Below are positions 16,200-23,962 of a stretch of DNA of 55,125 bases, piece after piece. Made by a program: the position numbers and the translations under genes. The stretch's first letter is position 1. Every line of letters begins with the position of its first letter. The DNA is taken from positions 1 through 55,125 of the forward strand of contig NZ_JAJCXB010000052.1 of assembly GCF_020564935.1 (NCBI RefSeq), read 5' to 3'. Origin of the DNA: Streptomyces pinistramenti (lineage in GTDB: Bacteria > Actinomycetota > Actinomycetes > Streptomycetales > Streptomycetaceae). Below the pieces are notes generated by a model, which made no database searches, had not been told where the DNA came from, and saw only the letters and a program-made list of their open reading frames with translations.

Positions 16200-17723
16200 T
16201 TAGCGGGTGCGGTGCGGCGACTTTGGCAGGGCCAGTCCAACTGCTGACGGCGGAGGCGGGAGTCCGGCTGACGCCGGTTTTGCACGGCTCTCGGCGGCTG
16301 TTCTTCCCGAAAACTTCCCGAAGTTTTCGGGCGGCCCCTTCGAGGCCGCGCGTCCCGCAGGCAGCTGCTGGGGACCTTCGATCCGCCCCTGGAGCTCGGT
16401 CAACTGTCCGGTGATGCAGCGGGCGTAGGTGGACAGAAGGACGGGAACACTGTTGCCCGCCCACTCGGCGACCTGGGCCGGCGGAACGCCGTTGTTGAGC
16501 CAGGTCGTCAGACAGGTGTGGCGCAGATCGTACACGCGCTTGCCGACGGGCGAGTGGTACTCGTGCGCGTCGAGTACCGCCGCGCGGGCCTTGTTCCAGG
16601 CCCGGCGGAAGACCGATCCGGCGAGCAGGCCGCCCTTCTCTCCGGGGAAGAGCAGGTCGCCGGGCTTGAGGCCGTCCTCCTCGATCAGTTCGCGAAGGAT
16701 CACGACGAGCGCGGGATGTGCGGGCACGGGCCGGGTGTCCCCGGCGGCACGCCCCTTGAGGCCGCGGGTCTCATGGGGCTCGCGATCGTCGGTCCACTTG
16801 CTGCCGACCTCAGGCTCGGCGGTGTGGACCAGGAGCTCTCCCCACCCGGCGGTCGGCAGCGTGGCGGCATCGACCCGCAGCGCGACGGCTTCCTCCGGAC
16901 GCAGGCCCGTGTAATAGAGGGTGGCGAAGAACGCGCGGAGACGGTAGCCGGTGCGGGGGCGGTCACCGATCCAGGCCAGGAGGCCGGCGACCTGGCCGGG
17001 GTTGAGCAGAGACCGCTTGTCGACAGCCCCGGCCGCCTTGGGCGCCGCGCTCTCGTCCTTTCCCTTGGGTAGCGGGTTGGTCTTGAGGATTTTCTGCCGG
17101 ACGGCGTGCTTCAGCGCCACGTTCGTGATGCGCCGGCCCCTGTTGACGGAGCTGGCCGCGGCCCGCGACCCGTCCAACCGGGTGCTGAGCGCGAGCATCA
17201 CGTTGTCGACGTGCTTGGTGTCCTCCCAAGCGCGCATGGGCAGGGAGTTGCGCCGGATCCAGGAAAGGATCGTGCGCATTTCGGGAGGAGCCTCGTCGCG
17301 TCGGTTCTTGTTGAACGCGTACTCGCGCAGGGCCTTGCGGACCTGAACCGGGTCGAAGGGCGTCGGATGGGCGTGCAGCAGGGCGAGGGTGACCTTCGTG
17401 AGGGCCTTGGCCGTGCTCTGGCGGTTGTTCGCCGAGATGCGGGGCCACTTCATGTCGACGTACTGGAGGGCGAATTCGTACCAGGTGATCTCGGCCGAGG
17501 GCACGGCGTGGGATACCGGTCGTCCGGTCTCCAGGTCGAAGGGTTCTCCGTTGTTCGCAGCGACGAGCAGCGTCGCGCGGAAGGATTCCGCCAGCGCGCC
17601 GGTCTTGAAGGTCTCGCCGCGGCGCCTGCCGTTCACGGACCAGCGGACGGTGTGGGTGGTGCCGCGCTTTCCCTCGTAGACCTCCGTGTCGTAGAAGCGG
17701 ATCTTGAAGGACCGGTCCGTCAC
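16200..17723 (-). CDS. int: Tyrosine-recombinase integrase of the tRNA-Arg element
   Basis: A 507-residue phage-type integrase that should recombine attP with the tRNA-Arg attB. It has an N-terminal arm-binding/SAM-like region (to about 230) and a catalytic domain with box I TGLRPEEAVALR. Box II is VYDLRHTCLTTWL, with Tyr in place of the usual first His, as in the paralogue at 47740. The nucleophile region is PVLLSTYARC. The GTG start overlaps the excisionase stop (GTGA). The C-terminus runs about 40 residues past the paralogue's end and is rich in Pro/Ser. The gene points at the tRNA, the usual layout of actinobacterial integrative elements. A GC hairpin at 16306-16331 falls in this tail. 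Confidence 0.93.
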   Translation of the reverse strand: MTDRSFKIRFYDTEVYEGKRGTTHTVRWSVNGRRRGETFKTGALAESFRATLLVAANNGEPFDLETGRPVSHAVPSAEITWYEFALQYVDMKWPRISANNRQSTAKALTKVTLALLHAHPTPFDPVQVRKALREYAFNKNRRDEAPPEMRTILSWIRRNSLPMRAWEDTKHVDNVMLALSTRLDGSRAAASSVNRGRRITNVALKHAVRQKILKTNPLPKGKDESAAPKAAGAVDKRSLLNPGQVAGLLAWIGDRPRTGYRLRAFFATLYYTGLRPEEAVALRVDAATLPTAGWGELLVHTAEPEVGSKWTDDREPHETRGLKGRAAGDTRPVPAHPALVVILRELIEEDGLKPGDLLFPGEKGGLLAGSVFRRAWNKARAAVLDAHEYHSPVGKRVYDLRHTCLTTWLNNGVPPAQVAEWAGNSVPVLLSTYARCITGQLTELQGRIEGPQQLPAGRAASKGPPENFGKFSGRTAAESRAKPASAGLPPPPSAVGLALPKSPHRTR

Positions 17724-17920
17724 GCACGGTCCTCACAGTCGGTGAGCCAGTTCTCGATGTCACCGCGTCGTATGCGCAGAGCACCGTTCGGTATGCGTAT
17801 GCAGTGGGGCGCCCGGCCTTTCTGCCGCCACTCGTAGAAAGTCGAGCGCGAGATGCGGAGTTCGCTGCAGAACTCGTCGACGGTCAGCTTGTCGCCGGGA
17901 TTTCGGGGGTTGTGGGTCAA
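17720..17920 (-). CDS. xis: Excisionase-like helix-turn-helix protein
   Basis: A 66-residue protein with a MerR/HTH_17-type DNA-binding fold: KLTVDEFCSELRISRSTFYE followed by WRQKGRAPHCIRIPNG and LRIRRGDIENWL. Such proteins bind element arms and steer the integrase to excision. The start is a TTG preceded 7 bp upstream by GGGAGG; no closer ATG or GTG exists, and the upstream extension is low-complexity. It overlaps the integrase start by 4 bp. Its closest visible relative is the protein at 49134-49331, which shares most of its residues. Confidence 0.85.
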   Translation of the reverse strand: MTHNPRNPGDKLTVDEFCSELRISRSTFYEWRQKGRAPHCIRIPNGALRIRRGDIENWLTDCEDRA

Positions 17921-18311
17921 GCCGATGCCTCCCTCGCGGCGGGGGTGGCGGAGGCGCTGGGGCCGACGGGTGTGCTGTGAGCAAGGGGTATGGCGGTGCG
18001 GTGCATGGGTCCTCACTTGGCGCCGGGCGCAGGAGTGCCCCGGTATGCCGTTGCAGGGGTAGGGGATTCGCCCGGCGCGGCTGTTGCGCTCAGGCGTGGG
18101 TGGGACTCAGCAGGCGCGCTCGCTGGCTCCTTCGCCTCCTTTCACTTCGAGCGCACGTCGCTGATCCCGCCACCTCCGCACGGGCTGCGCCACCACAGGC
18201 AGTCGTCGTGCGGATCTGCTCCATCTTCAGAAGAACCCCGGATTTCCGAAGTCCGGGATCTGCTGGTAGAGGCGGCGCCGCGCACAGGACCCAGGGCTGT
18301 TGCGATGCATT

Positions 18312-18348
18312 CGTCGAGCCCTCGTCAAATTTCGATGAGGGCTCGACG
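18312..18348. repeat. Inverted repeat 1 (GAGCCCTCG family)
   Basis: Arms of 15 bp (18312-18326 and 18334-18348) with one mismatch flank the 7-base loop AAATTTC. The stem core GAGCCCTCGTC is shared with a second inverted repeat 180 bp to the right. No T-run follows, so a simple terminator is unlikely. Confidence 0.85.
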
Positions 18349-18491
18349 AGGGCTCGCGCAATCCGCTTTGTCACGGTTCAGTCGGATGGGCAGGCCACCG
18401 TCCGCCAGCCAACGCCTGATCACGGTGCCCTCAACCGAGACTTCACGCGCCTCACCGCACGCCCACAGAAAGGTGCAGGTCAGGGCACATT

Positions 18492-18528
18492 CGACGAGCC
18501 CTCGTCAAAATTTCACGAGGGCTCGTCG
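18492..18528. repeat. Inverted repeat 2 (GAGCCCTCG family)
   Basis: Perfect 14-bp arms (18492-18505 and 18515-18528) flank the loop CAAAATTTC. Both loop and stem resemble inverted repeat 1, which points to a shared binding protein. A relaxase or regulator site, or oriT, is possible. Confidence 0.87.
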
Positions 18529-19494
18529 TCTGGACCTAGGATCTAGGATCCTGGATCTTTCCCTTCGGGGCGCGGTGCGCCCACACCGTCCCCGGCTCAC
18601 CTGAAGCCCGATCGACGCCGAGCCTCTCGGAGGCGATCGCTTCACCAAGACTCGGCCGCGAGAACACATCGATGCCGGCCTCGGATCGGCACCACGGCCA
18701 CGACGTGACCAGTCCGGATTCTCGGGTTACGGTGTTCGCCAGCCACCACGCCTCCACCCGCCGCATCCTGGAATCCGATCCCGGCCACAGCCCGAACGCC
18801 CCTCCTGCCACACCCGTGTCGGCGCGTCAGAGCATTTCGGGGCATGGCCAGCACCGAGCCCCAACAAGCTCGCCAACGGCCCCCAGATCACCGCTGAGCG
18901 CTTCTGGCCTCGCCGGTCACCACGCCGCAGATCACGCGCAAGCTTCGCAGCGTCGGCTAGGGCGCTATCAACTCACCACGCGCACCGTGGCCGACCACCG
19001 GCCACCGGCCCCGGAAGCACTCTCAGCAGCGGCCAGACCGCTGGGCACCTGGCGGATCAACCACACGCTGCGGACTGCCGTCGGTCCTCGGCTGGCCTGG
19101 CCCAGCCCAGCCCGCGGGTCATCACAGCGTCATCCCGCTCCGCGACAACCCACCCACCCCGAGGGCAACGAGCACCTCACGCCCCGCACCGAGGAGAAAG
19201 CCGCCCTGCCCCAAAGCCCCGTCACAACCCGCCGCCCGCCGCCTGACCGGATATCCGGTCACCTGCACGGAACGGCTCCGCCCACCGCCGGCACGCGTCA
19301 CCTGCGAGCGCACAGCAACCCAGTCCCACCCCAGAGCAACGCCGTGCCCGCCTGCACCAGAGGGTCGCGTACCTGATGGCCATCGCCCCTAACCGCCGCC
19401 TGCGCACCTGCCGCGAAGGCAACTGGCCGCCCGCACCTCGTCCCGTGCCGACGGCCGCCCGCCGACGCCGGGCCAAACCAGCAAGGAACCAGTC

Positions 19495-19647
19495 ATGCCC
19501 GACAACCTCGGTGTAACCACCGCCAAGGCCGATGCGTGGATGGACGTCATCCTGCGCCACCGCCACCTGCCCACCGCTTTCCAGGACACCCACGACACAC
19601 GGGACCGGCAAGAAATACTCGCCGAGACCGACGGGGACACCCGATGA
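19495..19647 (+). CDS. Small 50-residue protein coupled to mobilisation gene
   Basis: A 50-codon frame starting MPDNLGVTTAKADAWMDVIL and ending in EILAETDGDTR. AAGGA lies 8 bp upstream of the ATG, and the stop overlaps the next start (ATGA), so translation coupling supports a real gene. The sequence is charged and helical with no membrane segment. I do not recognise it. Being first in the mob operon it could be a relaxosome accessory protein or regulator; this is inference. Confidence 0.65.
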   Translation: MPDNLGVTTAKADAWMDVILRHRHLPTAFQDTHDTRDRQEILAETDGDTR

Positions 19648-20252
19648 CCGACCAGCGCGACAACACCCACCGCCCACCGCAAACCGCGGCGACCAACCCG
19701 GCCTCACCGCGAGCAAGTTGTCGGGTAAGGAGTCCTTCCCCGGCCTCCGCCCCGCAAGGGGCGGAGGCATCCGGCGCCCAGGGGGCGCCGGAGTCGGCCG
19801 GCCCGGGGGAGCCGACCGAGGGAGGGACCAGCCAGCCTCCGCCGTCGAGCGCGCCGCAGATGCGTACGCCGCGTCGTCGCCTGCGTCAGCCTCAACTGCG
19901 CGAGCGCCGTGTCCATCCGCGCTACAGCGACGACGAGTTCGCACTCCTTCAGAAAGCCGCCGACCTGAGCCGTGTGCAGGTGGGCGGATACGTCGCTGAG
20001 GCGTCGCTCGCCGCCGCCCGCGCCGACGATCCCACCGCCGCGGTGGCCGACTACCGAGCCATGGCCAAGGCTCTGATGGCCGCCAACGGACAGCTCGCCA
20101 AGATCGGCAGCAACCTCAACCAGCTCACCCGCCACCTCAACCAGGACGGCACCTGGCCACAACCCGATCTGGTGCAGCGGCTGCTGGAGCACGTCGAGGC
20201 GTCGATCGCCGACGTGGACACCGCCATCGCCCAGGTCACCGAGGGGCGGTGA
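19644..20252 (+). CDS. MobC-like relaxosome accessory protein
   Basis: A 202-residue protein. The first 90 residues are disordered (Pro/Ser/Ala/Gly). The rest reads LRERRVHPRYSDDEFALLQK, then VGGYVAEASL and NGQLAKIGSNLNQLTRHLNQ. This is the MobC/relaxosome pattern of a ribbon-helix-helix-like DNA-binding part followed by 'LxxIGxNLNQIAR' helices. MobC proteins bind oriT and help the relaxase melt the nick region. The gene lies 4 bp before the relaxase gene and overlaps the 50-aa ORF upstream. The family match is by motif. Confidence 0.85.
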   Translation: MTDQRDNTHRPPQTAATNPASPRASCRVRSPSPASAPQGAEASGAQGAPESAGPGEPTEGGTSQPPPSSAPQMRTPRRRLRQPQLRERRVHPRYSDDEFALLQKAADLSRVQVGGYVAEASLAAARADDPTAAVADYRAMAKALMAANGQLAKIGSNLNQLTRHLNQDGTWPQPDLVQRLLEHVEASIADVDTAIAQVTEGR

Positions 20253-20256
20253 CCTG

Positions 20257-21960
20257 GTGATACCGAAGATCATCCTCGGCAGGGGCAAGCGCGCCATCCG
20301 CCGCCTGATCGGCTACCTCTACGGGCCGGGCGACGCCAACGAGCACACCGACCCGCATCTGGTGGCGTCCTGGAACGGCTACGCCCCCGACCCCGGCCGC
20401 AGCCCGAACCGCGACCCCAAAGAGGTGGAGGACCAGCTCGCCACACAGCTCGAACAGCCCGTGACCATGCTGGGCGACCGGGCACCGAAGACCACCATGT
20501 GGCACTGCCCCGTCCGCGCCGCTCCTGACGACCCGATCCTGACCGACGAGCAGTGGGCGGACATCGCCCGCCGCATCGTGGCCGCCGCCGGCATCGCCCC
20601 CACCGGAGACGACAAAGCCTGCCGCTGGGCCGCAATACGCCATGCCCCCGACCACATCCACATCGCCGCCACCCTCGTCCGCCAAGACGGCCGCCGACCA
20701 CGCCGCGACCACGACATGCGCGCCGTCCAGCGAGAAGCCCGCAAGATCGAAATCGACTACGGACTCAGGCAGTTGAAGCCGGGCGACGGGACGGCCGCCA
20801 AGCGCCCCACCAGCAAGGAGCACTTCAAGGCCAAGCGCCAGGGCCAGGACACGACGGCCCGCGAGATCCTGCGCATGCGCGTCCGCCGTGCGGTGGCCGC
20901 CGCGTCCGACGAAGCCGAGTTCTTCACGCTGCTGGAAGCGACCGACGTGACCGTACGCCCCAAGACCGGGCCGTCCGGCGACGTCCTCGGCTACAGCGTC
21001 ACCCTGCCCGGCGACACCAACAAACACGGCGAACCCGTGTGGTTCTCCGGCTCCACCCTCGCCGCCGACCTCTCCCTGCCCAAAATCCGCCAGCGCCTCA
21101 CCACCACCAGCCCCGAACCGGCCACCGCCCGACCGGACAATCCGTGGCACCAGGCCACCGCCGCCACCGAACGCATCCCCCACCACCTCATCCACGGCGA
21201 CGACCACGTCGCCCAAGGACAGCTGGCCGCACTCGGCACAGCACTGGACCTGCTGCCCCTCGCGGCACCAGCCGCGGTGAGGGCTGAACTCGAACAAGCC
21301 GCGGCGGCCTTCGAGCGCGCCACCCGCTCCCGCATCACCGCCGATCTCGACAGCACCAGTGCCCTACGCCGCAGCGTCCAGGCGATCTGGCGCGACCCCG
21401 CTCCGGCAGGTGACGGGTCAGGGCTGGCGATACTGCTGGACGCCACGCTCACCGCGGTCGCCTTCGCGATCCACTGGCACCACAAACACCAGCACGCCCA
21501 GCAAGAAGCCGCAGCCCAGCAGGCCCTCGTCCACCTGCACACCGCATACACCCAGGTCACCGAACCGATACTCGACAACCTCGCCCGCAGCGCCCCCAGC
21601 CGGCAGACGAAGCACCGCTACGCCCACCACCTACAACAGGCCGCCCCCGAACACGCCGAACGCATCCTGAAGGACCGAGCCTGGGACGCACTCACCACCG
21701 CGCTCGCCAAGGCAGAAGCACGAGGACACAACGCAGCCACCGTCCTCGACCAGGCACTCACCCAGCGAACCCTGGACGACGCCCGCAACCCCGCCCGCAC
21801 ACTGACCTGGCGCATCCAACGCCTCGGCCAACGCCACTCCCCCAGCCCCCGAGCCCAGGCCGCAAAGAACCGCAGCGCCACCGCGCGACAGCCCGCCGGG
21901 CCGGCCCACCCGACGGCAACCGTTCCGCCCCCGCAGCCGCCACAGGCACACCGGCGCTGA
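20257..21960 (+). CDS. Relaxase / mobilisation nuclease
   Basis: A 567-residue relaxase that would nick oriT and lead single-stranded DNA transfer. The N-terminus MIPKIILGRGKRAIRRLIGY has the usual early strand. The metal-binding HxH motif is seen as RHAPDHIHIAATLV (about residue 130), which places it with the MobA/VirD2-like relaxase/mobilization-nuclease group common in Streptomyces elements. A helical C-terminus (about 300-540) likely binds partners. The GTG start follows the MobC stop by 4 bp. The nucleophilic Tyr near the N-terminus could be Y20 or Y22 in RRLIGYLYG, but this is not certain. Confidence 0.88.
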   Translation: MIPKIILGRGKRAIRRLIGYLYGPGDANEHTDPHLVASWNGYAPDPGRSPNRDPKEVEDQLATQLEQPVTMLGDRAPKTTMWHCPVRAAPDDPILTDEQWADIARRIVAAAGIAPTGDDKACRWAAIRHAPDHIHIAATLVRQDGRRPRRDHDMRAVQREARKIEIDYGLRQLKPGDGTAAKRPTSKEHFKAKRQGQDTTAREILRMRVRRAVAAASDEAEFFTLLEATDVTVRPKTGPSGDVLGYSVTLPGDTNKHGEPVWFSGSTLAADLSLPKIRQRLTTTSPEPATARPDNPWHQATAATERIPHHLIHGDDHVAQGQLAALGTALDLLPLAAPAAVRAELEQAAAAFERATRSRITADLDSTSALRRSVQAIWRDPAPAGDGSGLAILLDATLTAVAFAIHWHHKHQHAQQEAAAQQALVHLHTAYTQVTEPILDNLARSAPSRQTKHRYAHHLQQAAPEHAERILKDRAWDALTTALAKAEARGHNAATVLDQALTQRTLDDARNPARTLTWRIQRLGQRHSPSPRAQAAKNRSATARQPAGPAHPTATVPPPQPPQAHRR

Positions 21961-21987
21961 TCACGTCCGCTTAGAACATGGGTTGCC

Positions 21988-22986
21988 TCACGAGCCGTTG
22001 AGAATCCGGTCCCGTTCTGCCACCCAGTCCAGGGAATGGCGGATGCCCTCTGCGATCGAGTACTGCGGGTGCCAGTCCAGGAGTGTGCCGGCGCGGTCGC
22101 TGAGGGTGTAGGCCCCGGCGACGTCGCCGGGGCGGCGGGGGCCGTGTTCGATCGTGATGGGCGTGTCCACGGCGGCGTTGAAGGCGGTGGCGAGTTCGAA
22201 GACGGTGGTGCCGGTGCCGGTTCCCAGGTTGACGGCCGTGGAGGTGGCGTCGGCGAGGACAGTGTCGAAGCGTTGGAGGGCGGCGATGTGTGCGGCGGCC
22301 AGGTCCCAGACGTGGATGTAGTCGCGGATGCCGGAGCCGTCGCGAGTGGGCCAGTCGGTGCCGGTGACCGTGAACGGGACGCCCTCGTCGTGCGCTTCGA
22401 TGAGTTTGCCCAGGGCGTGGCTGGGGCGGCGCAGTTGGAGGCCGGTGCGCATCTTGGGGTCGGCGCCGATGGGGTTGAAGTACCTCAAGGACAGGATCTT
22501 GAGGGGCTGGGTGGCGGCGATGTCGGCGAACATCGCCTCGCACACGGCCTTGGTGCGGGCGTAGGGGCTCTGAGGTGCGTGCGGCGAGGCTTCGTCCACG
22601 GTGAAGCTGTCGCCGTCGGTCCGGTAGATGGATGCCGAGGAGCTGAAGATCATTCGCTGGCAGCCGTTGCGCAGCAGGTGGGAGACGAACGACAGGCTCT
22701 TGGCGACGTTGTTGGTGTAGTAGCCGACGGGGTCGGCGACCGAGTCGGGGACGACGATCAGCGCCGCGCAGTGGACGACCGCCTCGATGTCGGGGTGCTC
22801 GGCGAAGACGCGGTCGACGAGCGCGCCGTCGGCGATGTCGCCCTCGTAGAAGTCGCGGTCGCGGGTGAACTCGCGGCGTCCGGTGGCGAGGTTGTCGAGG
22901 ATGACGGGGTGGATTCCGGCATCGAGGCAGGCGGAGGCGATGGTGCTGCCGATGTATCCGGCACCCCCGGAGATGAGGATTTTCAT
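21988..22986 (-). CDS. UDP-glucose 4-epimerase-like extended SDR
   Basis: A 332-residue NAD-dependent epimerase. It opens MKILISGGAGYIGSTIASAC (Rossmann GxxGxxG) and has the Ser catalytic region FSSSASIY and YARTK as the YxxxK pair. The C-terminus RAGTLLDWHPQYSIAEGIRH matches GalE-type proteins. It interconverts UDP-hexoses in the cytoplasm if it keeps GalE activity; other UDP-sugar epimerisations are possible. It lies downstream of the SUMF1-like gene on the same strand with an 89-bp gap. The N-terminal start is clear; a much longer in-frame ORF upstream is antisense to coding DNA and is not used. Confidence 0.88.
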   Translation of the reverse strand: MKILISGGAGYIGSTIASACLDAGIHPVILDNLATGRREFTRDRDFYEGDIADGALVDRVFAEHPDIEAVVHCAALIVVPDSVADPVGYYTNNVAKSLSFVSHLLRNGCQRMIFSSSASIYRTDGDSFTVDEASPHAPQSPYARTKAVCEAMFADIAATQPLKILSLRYFNPIGADPKMRTGLQLRRPSHALGKLIEAHDEGVPFTVTGTDWPTRDGSGIRDYIHVWDLAAAHIAALQRFDTVLADATSTAVNLGTGTGTTVFELATAFNAAVDTPITIEHGPRRPGDVAGAYTLSDRAGTLLDWHPQYSIAEGIRHSLDWVAERDRILNGS

Positions 22987-23075
22987 GCGGCGAGCGTAGC
23001 TCCAAAAGTGGGTGGATTCGGGCACGCGGGAGGGTGGTGACGGGCCTGTTCCCGCGCGCCCTTGCCATGGCCAAA

Positions 23076-23960
23076 TCAGCTGCCTGTCAGCGCTGTTGAG
23101 GCGCAGCGGAAGCCGATGGCGTGGTTGGAGTAGGCCGGGTCGGTGGTGAACCGCTCGGTGGTGCGGGTCTGGTGGCGGAAGTGCATCCAGCCACCGCCGC
23201 GCATGGCCCGGTAGCGGTGGGCCGCGGCGTGGTAGATCGGCTCGTAGGCGCGTTGTGGGTCGTAAAGCTCGTAGCGGTCGGCGGTCCATTCGCCGACGTG
23301 GCCGGCCATGTCGCCGACGCCGAACGGGGAGTCGCCGGCCGGGGAACGCGTCCCGACGGGGGACGTTCCGGGCACCGTTCCCTGGCGGGCGAAGTGTCGC
23401 GCCCACCAGGCGCGCCACTGAGGGAAATCGGCGCCAGGTGCGTGGATGCTGTCGCAGGTGAGGGCATTGTCGGGCTCCCAGGTGTTGCCCCAGGGCCAGC
23501 TGCGCCAGGTCGTGCCGTGGGCGGCGTACTCCCACTCGGCCTCCGTCGGCAGACGTTTGCCGGCCCAGTGGGCGTAGGCGGTGGCGTCCGCGTGGTCGAC
23601 GTGGACGACCGGGTGGTCCATCCGGTCATCGATGACGTCGTGCGGGCCGCCGGGGTGCCGCCAGCAGGCGCCGGGCTGGGGCAGCCAGTAGGTCTCGCCG
23701 TAGACGAGGCCGAAGCCGCGCCGTTCCGCGGCCGTGCGGTAGCCGGTGGCTGCGGTGAAGGTGGCGAACTGGGCGTTGGTGACGGGGTACCGGTCGATGA
23801 GGAACGCGTCGAGGCGGACCGTGTGCTGGGGCGCTTCGTCCTCGAACCAGGAGCGGCCGTAGTGCTGAGCGCAGGCAAGCTCATCGAGGTGCTGGTCCGG
23901 CGCGCCGATGACCACCTGGGCAGCGGCGATGTGGACCATGCCGGTCGTGGTCACGGTCAT
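23076..23960 (-). CDS. SUMF1/FGE-fold protein, probably not a formylglycine generator
   Basis: A 294-residue protein with the formylglycine-generating-enzyme/EgtB fold: FLIDRYPVTNAQFATFTAAT, then DHPVVHVDHADATAYAHWAG, KRLPTEAEWEYAAHG, WPWGNTWEPDN and VGEWTADRY, ending MRGGGWMHFRHQTRT and AIGFRCAS. True FGEs have a cysteine pair in the segment after RGGSW; here that segment (FRHQTRTTERF) has none. Oxidation of a sulfatase cysteine is therefore unlikely. Related folds act as EgtB-like sulfoxide synthases, amidases or peptide modifiers. It sits 2 bp after the epimerase-MoaD fusion gene, so the two are cotranscribed. Confidence 0.85.
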   Translation of the reverse strand: MTVTTTGMVHIAAAQVVIGAPDQHLDELACAQHYGRSWFEDEAPQHTVRLDAFLIDRYPVTNAQFATFTAATGYRTAAERRGFGLVYGETYWLPQPGACWRHPGGPHDVIDDRMDHPVVHVDHADATAYAHWAGKRLPTEAEWEYAAHGTTWRSWPWGNTWEPDNALTCDSIHAPGADFPQWRAWWARHFARQGTVPGTSPVGTRSPAGDSPFGVGDMAGHVGEWTADRYELYDPQRAYEPIYHAAAHRYRAMRGGGWMHFRHQTRTTERFTTDPAYSNHAIGFRCASTALTGS

Positions 23961-23962
23961 GG

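Larger units (their letters stand above)
17921..19494. other. Long region without convincing genes, with inverted repeats
   Basis: About 1.57 kb between the excisionase and the mobilisation genes. Long open frames on both strands give Pro/His/Arg/Ser-rich strings without ribosome sites, so none is called. The stretch holds two related inverted repeats (separate entries), a cluster of TAGGATC-like repeats at 18534-18556, and a CCCGGA/TCCGGG hairpin near 18237-18257. Its position between xis and mob suggests attP arm sites, regulatory operators or the origin of transfer; this is inference. Confidence 0.55.

Noticed and set aside
16306..16331. Perfect hairpin CCCGAAAACTT/AAGTTTTCGGG
   Set aside because: It lies within the integrase coding frame and has no T-run after it; a role as terminator is possible but not supported.
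18672..19376. 234-codon ORF in the gene-free region
   Set aside because: No ribosome site and composition rich in Pro/His/Ser/Arg; it does not look like a folded protein.
22036..23040. Plus-strand ORF of 334 codons
   Set aside because: Antisense to the GalE-like gene; Gly/Val/Asp-rich shadow.
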